In this document: positions 17,224 to 26,268 of the stretch, one piece after another
Position numbering within the stretch: position 1 is the stretch's first letter
Layout of the letters: the number at the start of each line of letters is the position of its first letter
The notes under the pieces: generated by a model
Seen by the model: only the letters and a program-made list of their open reading frames with translations
What the model was told of the DNA's origin: nothing
The model's database searches: none
Position numbers and translations under genes: made by a program
NCBI GenBank assembly: GCA_900473185.1
Contig: UCKU01000006.1
Span: 159,258 to 223,257 of the forward strand
Source: Hyphomicrobiales bacterium
Lineage (GTDB): Bacteria > Pseudomonadota > Alphaproteobacteria > Rhizobiales > Rhizobiaceae
DNA length: 64,000 nt
Direction: 5' to 3'

Positions 17224-18246
17224 CTATTCAAAGAGAATGAGGCTTGCCGGAGTTGGCGGCAGCGGTTTGACCATGACACCGGCAAGGCCGGCCAGTCTTG
17301 CCATCTCAGTCAGCTCACTTTGCGTATAAGCCTGACCGGCCGGCGTGCCGGCGAGCATCTCCCAGGAGAAGGCCGCGGGAAAAGGCGGCGACACGCCATC
17401 TTCGTTCGGCACGAAATCGACAGCGACGATCCGACCATCCTCCGCAAGGCTCGCGATGATCCTTCGTAACAATTGGGCACATGTCGCCAAATCGAAGTGG
17501 TGCAGAAAATTCGGAAGCAACACGAGATCATAACCCGTGCCCCACTCAACATCGAAGGCACTGCCGGCGATTGTCCGATACCTATCAGCCACGCCGGCTT
17601 GTTCCGCATTCTGCCGCGACAGTTGCAATACGGCGGCCCAGTCGACGGCAACTATCTCCGCCGATGGAACGGCCTTCGCAATTTCGATCCCGAAAACGCC
17701 TGGACCTGCAGCGATGTCCAAAACCTTTTTAGGAGACCTCGGCCAGCCGGAGATTTCGCCAGCCAGTATTTTGGCGCTGAGCCCTGTAAAGGAGCCCATG
17801 CCGCGCGCAAACTTCACCCAGACCGGGTTGTCCGCCGACATGTTCGCAAGCCCGGCCGAACCGCCGTTTCGCACGACAGCGGCCGGATCGCGCAGAAAAT
17901 TATCCAGTACTTCGGGAGCAGCGACGAACTCAACAGCGGAGCCCATATAGGCCGGCGAATTGCGATCGAGGAACATTCTGGTCGAGGGCGTCATTCGGTA
18001 CTGTCCACTCTCCTTCGTCAGGAAACCATGCACCACGAGGTAGTCGCACAGGATGCGTACCCCACGCTCCGAAGCGCTTGTCGCCGACGCGAGCAATGCT
18101 GCCGTTTTGCCCTCGCCGATATGAGTAAAGAGATCGAGCTCGATGGCCGCCCTGATCGCTGCCGTCTTCCGGCATGCAAACAGTGCATCGACCACGAGTT
18201 CGGGCGACACTGCTCCAGCATGGGCGTCGTCAACAATTGTTTCCAT
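17224..18246 (-). CDS. SAM-dependent O-methyltransferase (acetylserotonin-OMT-like)
   Basis: A 340-residue class I methyltransferase. The N-terminal ~90 residues form a winged-helix dimerisation domain (ALFACRKTAAIRAAIELDLF). The SAM-binding motif VLDIAAGPGVFG follows at about residues 175-186, with the acidic loop VAVDW after it, and the C-terminus has LHHFD, typical of plant-type and polyketide O-methyltransferases. ATG at 18246 is chosen, preceded by a GGGGGA ribosome site; longer forms add a poorly conserved leader. It is transcribed alone, divergent from the chemoreceptor gene. The substrate is unknown, probably a small hydroxylated aromatic or polyketide. Confidence 0.88.
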   Translation of the reverse strand: METIVDDAHAGAVSPELVVDALFACRKTAAIRAAIELDLFTHIGEGKTAALLASATSASERGVRILCDYLVVHGFLTKESGQYRMTPSTRMFLDRNSPAYMGSAVEFVAAPEVLDNFLRDPAAVVRNGGSAGLANMSADNPVWVKFARGMGSFTGLSAKILAGEISGWPRSPKKVLDIAAGPGVFGIEIAKAVPSAEIVAVDWAAVLQLSRQNAEQAGVADRYRTIAGSAFDVEWGTGYDLVLLPNFLHHFDLATCAQLLRRIIASLAEDGRIVAVDFVPNEDGVSPPFPAAFSWEMLAGTPAGQAYTQSELTEMARLAGLAGVMVKPLPPTPASLILFE

Positions 18247-18724
18247 GGGATCCCCCAAAGCCCTCGACCGATCTTGCCTGGCAACGCCAGCCGCAGAAAT
18301 TATGCGTATATCCGCATATTCTACAATACGCACCCGCTAACCCTATCGGGTGATCGCACCAAGCTGTCCTGCCGGCCGCCGCCGATGCTAATCGAGATGC
18401 TCGTCCTCGCCGAACTGCCGCGATGTTCACTCGGCGCCAAGAGCCTTGTGGAATGCCGCAAAAATCGGTCCCATTCTGTGCCCGGCGCAAGTGAAAGCGA
18501 CGCTATCTTGTCGTCAGATTATTGCAAATCAATCAGTGAACGGCTGCCGTTTCATTAGCGAATACCGGACAATACACCCTAAGTTAAGCCTCTTCGAATA
18601 TTCCTTAACTTGCGAACGATTTTCGTAACGTGGAGGCGCGTCCCGAAATCAGTTCTCGGTCAGAGGAGCCGGGACGGAATAGATCGGGGTGCGATCTCAC
18701 ATGCCTGCTCGAGGAGGTAAGCGC
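18247..18724. promoter_or_regulatory. Divergent intergenic region with an 8-bp inverted repeat
   Basis: A 478-base gap between the methyltransferase and the chemoreceptor gene. No protein-coding gene is convincing. It contains a perfect inverted repeat, AAGTTAAG at 18581-18588 and CTTAACTT at 18604-18611, separated by 15 bases and ending about 113 bases before the chemoreceptor start, which may be an operator. The chemoreceptor ribosome site GAGGAGG sits at 18711-18717. Confidence 0.35.
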
Positions 18725-21100
18725 ATGCAGTTCAAATCGGCTACAGGACGCAATATTTTTTCCGTGGCGGCCTGCGGTGTGGTCGCCACGATCGCAGCAT
18801 CGGGCGTCCTTTCTTATATCGCTTACAACGATATGCGCAAATCGAACCTCGACCAGATGCTCCAAATCGCTGCCACCAACGCGCTCAACGTTGAGAAATC
18901 CATGAGCGTGGCGCTCAATATCGTCAACGGGCTGGAAACGTCGCTATCGACGATGAAGGAAGGTGGAAACTCGGACCGCGCGGCCGCCGACGCCCTGCTC
19001 AGGAATACGCTACAGGACAATCCGATGGCGCTTGGCGTTTGGACCGGCTGGGAACCGAATGCCTTCGACGGCAAGGATAAGGATTTCGTCGACAAGGAAG
19101 GCCACGACGCTACGGGACGCTATGTGCCCTACTGGGTACGCAGTGGCGACAAGATTCAGCACACGCCGCTGGTCGATTATACCGTGTCGGGCGCCGGCGA
19201 CTACTACCAGCTTCCCTTTGTTCAGAAAAAGACCGTCGTCATCGAACCCTATGTTTACGCCGTCGACGGTAAGGACGTACTGATGACGTCGGTCGCTAAG
19301 CCGATCATGGTCGAAGGCAAGGCGCTCGGCGTGGCCGGCATGGACATTTCGCTCGACGATGCCAATAAGGCGATCTCTGCAGTCCACCCGATGGAGACCG
19401 GCTATCTCAGTCTCGTGACGGGCGCCGGCAGCATCATCAGCCATCCCTCCGCCAAACTCGCAGGCACGAATATCAAGGATGGCGGCGATCTGACAGCCGG
19501 CTGGGATCGGTTGATCGCAAAACCCGGAGTCGCACAGGAGATCGCAGGCCCTGACGGCCAGACCTATTTCTCGGTTGCCTATCCGGTAAAGCTCACGAAT
19601 GACCTGAACTGGTATGCGGTCGTCTCGGTGCCCAAATCCACGGTCTTCGCCCAACTGAATAACATGGTCTGGAGCGCAGTTGCGATCACGGCCGTCGCCG
19701 CTTTCCTGCTCGGTCTCGCAGGCTGGCTCATTGCCCGCAGATTCATCCGCCGCATAGAAGGCGTGATCGCCGAGACCGATCGTATCGCCCATGGCCAACT
19801 CGACGTGCAACTGAGCAATCAGAATGCGAAGGACGAAATCGGCGACCTCTCGCGCTCCCTCGGCATCCTGCTGGAAAGCAATCGTCAGAAGATCAAGCTC
19901 GAAGTCGACGCGGAAACGTCACGGGCTCGCGAGGAGGTCGAACGGCAGGAACGTTCCGTCCTGCATGCCGCCCGTGAAGATTCGATCAAGTTCGCGGTGA
20001 GCGAACTCGGGAACGGACTCGCCAGCCTTTCGAATGGAGACATGACCGTCCGGCTGGAAAAGCCATTCACTGACTCCCTCGACGAAATCCGCATCGATTT
20101 CAACGCGTCTGTGGAAAAGCTCCAGGCAGCCCTGATTTCCTTCTCCGAAAACGCTGCGGTCATCCAAGCCGGTTCTGAGGAAATCCGCTCGGGCGCCGAT
20201 GATCTCGCGCGCCGCACAGAGCAGCAGGCGGCTTCCGTCGAGGAGACCGCCGCCGCGCTCGAGCAGATCACGACGTCTGTCAAGGACTCCACCCTTCGCG
20301 CCGAGGAGGCGGGGACTCTCGTTGGTCGCACTAAGGAAGGTGCGGAAAAATCCGGAGAGGTCGTGCGCAATGCCGTTGAGGCCATGAGAGGCATCGAGCA
20401 ATCCTCGCAGTCGATCTCCAACATTATCGGTGTGATCGACGACATCGCCTTCCAGACGAACCTGCTGGCCCTCAATGCCGGCGTTGAAGCGGCGCGTGCC
20501 GGGGAAGCCGGCAAGGGTTTCGCCGTCGTCGCGCAGGAAGTGCGTGAACTCGCACAGCGCTCGGCTGCGGCGGCCAAGGAGATCGAGACGTTGATCATCT
20601 CGTCCGGCGACCAGGTCAAGCGTGGCGTCAGCCTGGTCGGCCAGACCGGCAAAGCGCTGCAGGCGATTGTCGCCGAAGTGCAGCAGATCGACATCAATGT
20701 CCAGGCAGTTGTCCAGGCCGCACGAGAGCAGTCGACGGGTCTCATGGAGATCAACACGGCCGTCAACCAGATGGACCAGTCGACCCAGAAGAATGCCGCA
20801 ATGGTCGAGGAATCAAACGCCGCCTCGCATACGCTGGTGACGGAGGTATCTGCTCTCTCAGGGCGTCTGGCCCAGTTCAATCTCGGCCAGGCGGCAAAGG
20901 CTGCCTCTGCCGCTCGTGCGACTATCAGGCCGTCGACGCGCCCGGTCGCGACCCCTGTTGCGCATAGAACGGTTCCCGCCTCGGCCGCCGGCTATAAGCC
21001 CGCTCCCTCGCCGGCCCGCACACTCGGTGGGAAGCTCGCAGTCGCGCTCGGCACGTCGCCTGCACAGGTGACGACCGACAGCAACTGGGAAGAGCTCTAG
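18725..21100 (+). CDS. Methyl-accepting chemotaxis protein with dCache sensor
   Basis: Inner-membrane chemoreceptor of 791 residues. TM1 is near residues 12-33. A periplasmic dCache-type ligand domain follows (about 34-310, containing the GAGDYYQ and SIISHPS strands), then TM2 near 315-340 and HAMP. The long cytoplasmic coiled-coil has the hairpin tip [15 protein letters not shown]. The C-terminus reads NWEEL, a good match to the tethered CheR/CheB docking pentapeptide (NWETF in enterobacteria, NWEEF-like in rhizobia), after a proline/alanine-rich linker. ATG at 18725 is preceded by GAGGAGG. The ligand is unknown; dCache domains usually sense amino acids, organic acids or purines. Confidence 0.95.
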   Translation: MQFKSATGRNIFSVAACGVVATIAASGVLSYIAYNDMRKSNLDQMLQIAATNALNVEKSMSVALNIVNGLETSLSTMKEGGNSDRAAADALLRNTLQDNPMALGVWTGWEPNAFDGKDKDFVDKEGHDATGRYVPYWVRSGDKIQHTPLVDYTVSGAGDYYQLPFVQKKTVVIEPYVYAVDGKDVLMTSVAKPIMVEGKALGVAGMDISLDDANKAISAVHPMETGYLSLVTGAGSIISHPSAKLAGTNIKDGGDLTAGWDRLIAKPGVAQEIAGPDGQTYFSVAYPVKLTNDLNWYAVVSVPKSTVFAQLNNMVWSAVAITAVAAFLLGLAGWLIARRFIRRIEGVIAETDRIAHGQLDVQLSNQNAKDEIGDLSRSLGILLESNRQKIKLEVDAETSRAREEVERQERSVLHAAREDSIKFAVSELGNGLASLSNGDMTVRLEKPFTDSLDEIRIDFNASVEKLQAALISFSENAAVIQAGSEEIRSGADDLARRTEQQAASVEETAAALEQITTSVKDSTLRAEEAGTLVGRTKEGAEKSGEVVRNAVEAMRGIEQSSQSISNIIGVIDDIAFQTNLLALNAGVEAARAGEAGKGFAVVAQEVRELAQRSAAAAKEIETLIISSGDQVKRGVSLVGQTGKALQAIVAEVQQIDINVQAVVQAAREQSTGLMEINTAVNQMDQSTQKNAAMVEESNAASHTLVTEVSALSGRLAQFNLGQAAKAASAARATIRPSTRPVATPVAHRTVPASAAGYKPAPSPARTLGGKLAVALGTSPAQVTTDSNWEEL

Positions 21101-21120
21101 ACGCGGTGCGCGCCGCGTCT
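21099..21120 (+). terminator. Hairpin at the end of the chemoreceptor gene
   Basis: AGACGCGG (21099-21106) pairs perfectly with CCGCGTCT (21113-21120) around a six-base loop, starting within the stop codon. There is no T tract after it, so it may be a Rho-assisted end or an mRNA-stabilising structure. Confidence 0.45.
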
Positions 21121-21311
21121 GGATAGCGCCGATTTGGCAATGTGACGTTGGCCAGTGTTTGGGCTTTGCGGGCGGACGTCCAGAAACGACTAGCCCCATA
21201 GCAGTGATCGATCACCTCTTCTTTTCCGTCACAGAAGTGTGTCGCACGGCCACCCTTCGATGTGATACGTGATCGAGTAACCCTATTATTCGCTGACGCC
21301 TAAACCGGACA

Positions 21312-21797
21312 CTAGACAGTCGGAGGCCAGATATCCGTTTCATGGTCTGGATGCTGGTGGTTGGTGCTTGTGATCCGATGGAGCATCTGAGGGTTGTCGG
21401 CGTAAGTCGGCCGGTCGCCGGGCACCTGTACGAGGCCAGAATACCAAGATACACGACTCTCGTTGCCGTACTGATTTTCGGGCGACGCACGGTTAGGCTC
21501 GTCGAGCGTACCGACAAGAACACCAATGTCCTCGCCATCAGGATAGTCGAATGTCAGTGGAGTGCCGCAGTCGCAGCAGTATCCGCGGCGCCCGACATCC
21601 GAACTGCGAAAGTGGCTGACTGCGCCGCGTGTCACGCGAAATGCCGTCTTCATTACGGGGCAGATGATCGCAAAGGGGCCGCCTACTGCCTTCTGGCACA
21701 TTCGGCAGTGACATATGTGAACGTTCTGCGGTTGCTGATCGAGCGAATATCGGATGGCGCCACATTGGCAGCCTCCCGTCAGAACGATAGCTTGCAT
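21312..21797 (-). CDS. GFA/CENP-V family zinc protein
   Basis: A 161-residue protein of the glutathione-dependent formaldehyde-activating (GFA) fold. Its two zinc sites are marked by GGCQCGAIRY, CHCRMCQ and CCDCGTPL. Most GFA-family proteins do not act on formaldehyde; the true substrates are mostly unknown, though glutathione or small thiol adducts are plausible. ATG at 21797 is chosen because GGAGG is five bases upstream; the apparent longer form starts at a GTG inside that ribosome site. It sits between the chemoreceptor and the first desulfurization-type operon, which it faces divergently. Confidence 0.9.
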   Translation of the reverse strand: MQAIVLTGGCQCGAIRYSLDQQPQNVHICHCRMCQKAVGGPFAIICPVMKTAFRVTRGAVSHFRSSDVGRRGYCCDCGTPLTFDYPDGEDIGVLVGTLDEPNRASPENQYGNESRVSWYSGLVQVPGDRPTYADNPQMLHRITSTNHQHPDHETDIWPPTV

Positions 21798-22122
21798 AGT
21801 ATCCTCCACTAACTGAGTTTCGGAAATAGGCGACGTCCAGGAATCCTGCGGACACCTGCTTTAAAGTCGGCCTTGCGAGATAGTATCCCGCGAAGAAGGT
21901 CCACATCACCTGCGATGACGGGTGGCGCTCATCGGTCCGGCGACTGAGCCGTATCAAGACCCGAAGCAGGCTGAGACTTGTAATCCGATTATGCGCTGGT
22001 TCCGGAAAGAATTTCTTTCCCGAACCCCAAATTCATTTGTCTGGACTTGCCCCGAGCATCGGTCGACGGTCGGCGCCATAGACGCCGCCAGAACTCCTGG
22101 CGCCATGATGCGCAGAGGCGAT
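21798..22122. promoter_or_regulatory. Promoter region of the first monooxygenase operon, with a 29-bp palindrome
   Basis: This 325-base region between divergent genes contains a near-perfect inverted repeat at 21998-22026. The left arm GGTTCCGGAAAGAA (21998-22011), one central T, and the right arm TTCTTTCCCGAACC (22013-22026) leave a single mismatched pair. It ends 96 bases before the downstream start codon. No + strand gene ends nearby, so an operator fits better than a terminator. The frame of the downstream gene is open through part of this region, but its N-terminal homology begins only at 22123. Confidence 0.5.
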
Positions 22123-23301
22123 ATGTCGTTCGAATTTGACGTTGATGATCCGCTCCTGGCAAAGGCTGCCGAGTTGCGAGCAGCATTCCACCTGGATGCG
22201 GTCGATCGGGACAAGCAGGGGGGAAGACCTGTTGAGCAGATCAGGCTCCTGAAGGAAAGTGGCCTGCCCTCCGCGCAAATTGCCAAAGCATATGGTGGGC
22301 AGGGAGCATCGTGGCTGACGATCTTTCGCATCGTGCGGGAATTCGCCAAGACCGACGGGTCGCTCGCACATCTCTTCGGTTACCATCATCTGCCGCTGAA
22401 CCTCATCCTCTTTCGGGGTTCGAATCCCCAGAAGGACAGGTGGCTGAGCGGATCGGCTGCCGGCAACTGGATCTGGAGCAATTCCGGCAATGCCATGTCG
22501 AAGACCTCGACAGGCGAAAAGACCAAAGGCGGCTGGACGATCAACGGCAGCCGTCCCTTTTCCTCGGGCTCGCACATTGCCGACTATATCCAGATATCCT
22601 GGGAAAATTCATCCGGTGAACGCCTGAGCGCGGCCGTCCCCGCAGATCGCCAGGGTATCGTGATTGCCGATGACTGGGATGGCATCGGCCAGCGGCAAAC
22701 CGGCAGCGGCACCGTCCATTTCCGCGACCTCCATATCGGCGACGATGAGGTCATCAGCGCCCCTTCCGTGCCACTGACGCCTTACACGTCCCTCACCTCG
22801 CTTCTTCAGCAGAGTGTCCTTCTCAACGTGTTCGTCGGCAGCGCCCAGGGCATTCTCGAAGAGGGCCGAGACTATACGGTGACGTCATCCAGACCGTGGA
22901 TCTATTCCGGCGTGGAACGGCATATCGACGATCCCTGGATAAAACGCCAGTATGGCGAACTCTACATTCGCGCCCTTGCGGCCGCTGAACTTGCGGACAA
23001 AGCTGCTCGCAGCCTTGATGCCGCCTATGCGCAAGGACCATCCCTGAGCCACGCCGATCGTGGTGCTGCCGCCATCGATATCGCCACGGCAAACCTTTAT
23101 GCGGGCGAGGTCGGCCTCGCCGTATCAAGCGAGGTCTTCGAGGTGATGGGCGCGCGTTCGGCCACGCAGGCCAACGGCTTCGACCGTTTCTGGCGCAATG
23201 TCCGCACCCACACGCTTCACAATCCCGCCGAATACAAGAAGCGCACGGTCGGCACCTTTCTGCTGACGGGCGAATTCCCCGTGCCGGCCATCTACCGCTG
23301 A
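22123..23301 (+). CDS. DszC/SfnC-type flavin monooxygenase (acyl-CoA dehydrogenase fold)
   Basis: A 392-residue acyl-CoA-dehydrogenase-fold protein of the DszC/SfnC branch. These enzymes use FMNH2 or FADH2 and O2 to oxidise sulfur or nitrogen centres rather than dehydrogenating CoA esters. Marks of this branch are the mid-protein DDWDGIGQRQTGSG block and the C-terminal FDRFWRNVRTHTLHNP, the counterpart of the DszC tail. ATG at 22123 follows GAGG. It heads a six-gene + strand operon with a DszA-like partner 11 bases later. It is clearly paralogous to the gene at 25036-26268. The substrate is unknown; sulfoxidation of a thioether or sulfide is the inference. Confidence 0.87.
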   Translation: MSFEFDVDDPLLAKAAELRAAFHLDAVDRDKQGGRPVEQIRLLKESGLPSAQIAKAYGGQGASWLTIFRIVREFAKTDGSLAHLFGYHHLPLNLILFRGSNPQKDRWLSGSAAGNWIWSNSGNAMSKTSTGEKTKGGWTINGSRPFSSGSHIADYIQISWENSSGERLSAAVPADRQGIVIADDWDGIGQRQTGSGTVHFRDLHIGDDEVISAPSVPLTPYTSLTSLLQQSVLLNVFVGSAQGILEEGRDYTVTSSRPWIYSGVERHIDDPWIKRQYGELYIRALAAAELADKAARSLDAAYAQGPSLSHADRGAAAIDIATANLYAGEVGLAVSSEVFEVMGARSATQANGFDRFWRNVRTHTLHNPAEYKKRTVGTFLLTGEFPVPAIYR

Positions 23302-23312
23302 AAGGACAATTC

Positions 23313-24671
23313 ATGGCGAGACGCAAGGACCAGATCAAGCTTGGCGCCTTCCTGCTCTTCACTGGCCACCATGTCGCCGCATGGCGCCATCCGCAGGCCT
23401 CTGTCGGCACGGAATTCGAAAATTATCTCGAACTTGCACGCCTTGCCGAGGCTGCGAAGTTCGATGCCATCTTCTTTGCCGATGGCGTGGCGGCACGGTT
23501 GAAAGACGTCGAAGCGGCAAGTCGTAAGGCCCATAGCGGCGTCTATCCGTTCGAACCGATCACGTTGCTTTCCGCGCTCTCCTCCGTCACCCGCAATATC
23601 GGCCTGATCGCCACCGCATCGACGAGCTTTTCCGATCCGTTCAACCTCGCACGGCAGTTTGCGTCCCTTGACCGGTTGAGCGGCGGGCGGGCCGGCTGGA
23701 ACCTCGTCACATCCTCTGATCCCGACGCCGCCTATAATTTCGGGCATGACATACAGATCCTGCATGCTGACCGTTACGAACGCGCCGAGGAATTCGCCGA
23801 TGTCGTGCTCGGCCTCTGGGACAGCTTTGAAGACGACGCCTTCGTTCGCGACAGGCAATCGGGACGCTATTTCGATCCTCAAAAGCTGCACCGGCTCGAT
23901 CACAGCGGCAAGCACTTCAAGGTGCGCGGCCCCCTCAATATCCCGCGCTCACCGCAGGGGCGGCCGGTGCTGGTTCAGGCAGGCGCTTCCGAACCCGGCA
24001 AGGAGCTTGCTGCGCGTACCGCAGAAGCCATATTCGCGGCCCAGATCACCCTCGAAGAAGCGGTGGCTTTTTATGCCGATGTCAAAGGCCGGCTGGCCAA
24101 ATTCGGCCGTTCGCATGACGATCTGAAGATCCTACCCGGCATTTTCCCCGTTGTCGGCAGAACGGAATCCGAAGCGCAGGAAAAGTTCGAATCCCTGCAG
24201 GCGCTCATTCAGCCCGAAGTCGGGCTGAACCTGATCTCCCAGCTCTCCGGTGTCGACCTTTCGGCCTATCCGCTCGATGGACCGGTGCCTGACAATCCAC
24301 CGGCGACCAATGCGGGCAAGAGCCGCCAGGCTCTCGTGCTCGATCTTGCCCGACGCGAAAATCTGACCATCCGCCAGCTCTATCTGCGTATCGCCGGCGC
24401 CCGCGGCCACTGGCAGGTGGTCGGCACGCCGGTTCAGATCGCCGATGTTCTCGAAGAGCGCTTCGAAAATTATGGGGCCGACGGCTTCAATATCATGGCG
24501 CCGTTGATGCCGGGCGGGCTTGCCGACTTCATCGAGCTCGTCGTTCCGGAACTGCGCCACCGCGGCCTCTTCCGTACTGAATACGAAGGGGCGACGCTGC
24601 GCGAGAACTTGGGCCTCAAGCGCCCGGCAAACCGCTTTGCAGATGCCGGCAGTGCTGCGGCGGCCGAATAG
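23313..24671 (+). CDS. DszA/NtaA-type LLM-class flavin monooxygenase
   Basis: A 452-residue bacterial-luciferase-fold monooxygenase, close to the usual length of DszA and NtaA (about 450). It has the family blocks LIATASTSFSDPFNLARQFASLD (partly quoted), GGRAGWNLVTS, DPQKLHRLDHSGKHF and GRPVLVQAGAS. These enzymes take reduced FMN from a separate reductase and cleave C-S bonds of sulfones or C-N bonds of chelators. It pairs with the DszC-like gene just upstream, recalling the DszC then DszA order of the 4S pathway. The reductase is probably the nitroreductase at the operon end or the FMN reductase at 50883-51443. Confidence 0.9.
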   Translation: MARRKDQIKLGAFLLFTGHHVAAWRHPQASVGTEFENYLELARLAEAAKFDAIFFADGVAARLKDVEAASRKAHSGVYPFEPITLLSALSSVTRNIGLIATASTSFSDPFNLARQFASLDRLSGGRAGWNLVTSSDPDAAYNFGHDIQILHADRYERAEEFADVVLGLWDSFEDDAFVRDRQSGRYFDPQKLHRLDHSGKHFKVRGPLNIPRSPQGRPVLVQAGASEPGKELAARTAEAIFAAQITLEEAVAFYADVKGRLAKFGRSHDDLKILPGIFPVVGRTESEAQEKFESLQALIQPEVGLNLISQLSGVDLSAYPLDGPVPDNPPATNAGKSRQALVLDLARRENLTIRQLYLRIAGARGHWQVVGTPVQIADVLEERFENYGADGFNIMAPLMPGGLADFIELVVPELRHRGLFRTEYEGATLRENLGLKRPANRFADAGSAAAAE

Positions 24672-24681
24672 GGAGAAACCA

Positions 24682-25023
24682 ATGAGCCAGGATAAGCTTT
24701 ATCTCATCGAACCGGGTTTTTCCGACCCCAAGAAGCCGGGCGTCAGCTTCGTCTGCCCCTATTGCAATGCCATCGAGGGCCTGCTGGCATCCTTCCCCGA
24801 TCTTGCGAGCAAGATCGAGGTCGAGAGGGTTCCCTTTCCCCGGCCGCGGGCAAGCGTGATCGCCGCCGTCGGCGAGGAGCACCAGTCGTTGCCGGTGCTG
24901 GTTCTGGCCGAGAACGCACCGGCAGATGCTGAACGCTGGAATGGCGTGCATTTCGTCAACAAGACCGACCGCATCCTCGAACTGCTTGCCGAGCGCCATG
25001 GTTTCCCGCGGCTTCATAACTGA
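24682..25023 (+). CDS. DUF3088 family thioredoxin-like protein with CPYC motif
   Basis: A 113-residue protein that I place in the DUF3088 family. Near residue 26 it carries FVCPYCNAIEG, which is exactly a glutaredoxin-type CPYC dithiol followed by a helix. SLPVLVLAENAP later fits the cis-proline strand of the thioredoxin fold. Its ATG at 24682 follows GGGAGA. It lies between two monooxygenase pairs, ten bases after one and twelve before the next, so it is an integral operon member. A thiol-disulfide or persulfide-handling role in the released-sulfur step is a reasonable inference; the family has no established function that I know of. Confidence 0.8.
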   Translation: MSQDKLYLIEPGFSDPKKPGVSFVCPYCNAIEGLLASFPDLASKIEVERVPFPRPRASVIAAVGEEHQSLPVLVLAENAPADAERWNGVHFVNKTDRILELLAERHGFPRLHN

Positions 25024-25035
25024 AGGAAGTGCACC

Positions 25036-26268
25036 ATGACCGTAAAGCCTGGAGCGTTCGAGCCGGGTCAACCGGAGCCGATCCTAAACCCGCCTGCCCT
25101 CTTTGAGGCGGATCGCGACAATCCCTATCTCGCCAATGCGGGCGAACTCACGGAGATCTTTGCGAGCGATGCTGTCGAACGCGACCAGCTCGGTGGCCGA
25201 CCCTCCGAACAGATCAGGCTTTTGAAAGAGAGCGGCCTCGTCAATTTGCTGATCCCGAAGGAATTCGGTGGCGAGGGGCAGCCCTATTCGATCGCGCTGA
25301 AGGTTCTGCGTGAATTTTCTAAGGTGGACGGTTCGCTTGGCCACCTCTTCGGCTATCACTTCAGCCCGCTGCAGAACGCGGCGACGGCTGGCGACGAACG
25401 CTCGCAGGAGATCTTGCGCCGATCGGCGGACGGCCGGTGGTTCTGGGGCAATACGACCAACAGTTTTTCGAAGAGCCTGTTCGGCCGAAAGACCGCCGGC
25501 GGTGTCATCCTGAACGGCTTTCGCCCCTTCGCCTCCGGCTCGCATGTCGCCGACTATCTGATGGTCGCCTGGGAAGACGAGGAAACCAACCAGCGCAGCT
25601 TTGCCTATATTCCGGCCAATCGTCCGGGAATTATCATCGCCGACGATTGGGACGGCATCGGCCAGCGGCAGACGGGCAGCGGCCGGGTTTTCTACAAGGA
25701 TGTCAGGATCGACGATGACGAGATCCTGACGGAGCGCCCGCGCGATCCGATCGCGCTTCTTGCACCCCAGCAGCAGCAGAGCGTGCTTCTCAACGTTTTT
25801 GTCGGCAGTGCGCAGGGCGCTCTTGCGGCTGCACGCGACTATACGGTGACGAAATCACGGCCCTGGATCTATTCCGGCGTCGAGCGACACGTCGATGACC
25901 CTTGGATCAAGCGGCAATATGGCGAGCTCTGGACCAAGGTACAGGCTGCGACCGCGCTTGCCGACCGGGCAGCTCAGGCCATGGACGCTGCCTATGCCAA
26001 GGGTACCGCGCTGACAGCAGACGAGCGTGGGCAGACCGCAATTGCCGTTGCCTCCGCCAACGTGCTGGCCGGCAAGGTAGCGCTTGAGGTGACGAGCGAG
26101 ATCTTCGAGGTCATGGGCGCGCGGTCGGCGGTGCGCTCCTATGGTTTCGACCGTTTCTGGCGCAATGTCCGCATCCACACTCTGCACAATCCAGCCGAAT
26201 ACAAGACACGCAATGTCGGGACGTGGTTCCTGACTGGCAACTATCCCGAACCGGGGGTATTCCAGTGA
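25036..26268 (+). CDS. DszC/SfnC-type flavin monooxygenase, second copy
   Basis: A 410-residue paralogue of the protein encoded at 22123-23301. Long identical segments include DYTV followed by SRPWIYSGVERH, DPWIKRQYGEL, DDWDGIGQRQTGSG and the C-terminal FDRFWRNVR with HTLHNPAEYK. It has an extra ~20-residue N-terminal extension. It overlaps the start of the next flavin monooxygenase by four bases (GTGA). The pair 25036-27590 therefore repeats the layout of 22123-24671, a tandem duplication of a two-gene module that has since diverged. The probable activity is FMNH2-dependent S-oxidation of a related but different substrate. Confidence 0.87.
   Translation: MTVKPGAFEPGQPEPILNPPALFEADRDNPYLANAGELTEIFASDAVERDQLGGRPSEQIRLLKESGLVNLLIPKEFGGEGQPYSIALKVLREFSKVDGSLGHLFGYHFSPLQNAATAGDERSQEILRRSADGRWFWGNTTNSFSKSLFGRKTAGGVILNGFRPFASGSHVADYLMVAWEDEETNQRSFAYIPANRPGIIIADDWDGIGQRQTGSGRVFYKDVRIDDDEILTERPRDPIALLAPQQQQSVLLNVFVGSAQGALAAARDYTVTKSRPWIYSGVERHVDDPWIKRQYGELWTKVQAATALADRAAQAMDAAYAKGTALTADERGQTAIAVASANVLAGKVALEVTSEIFEVMGARSAVRSYGFDRFWRNVRIHTLHNPAEYKTRNVGTWFLTGNYPEPGVFQ

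Noticed and set aside
17473..18558. 361-residue + strand open frame over the methyltransferase gene
   Set aside because: It lacks domain motifs and a ribosome site, and it crosses the intergenic region. The - strand frame contains the SAM-binding motif.
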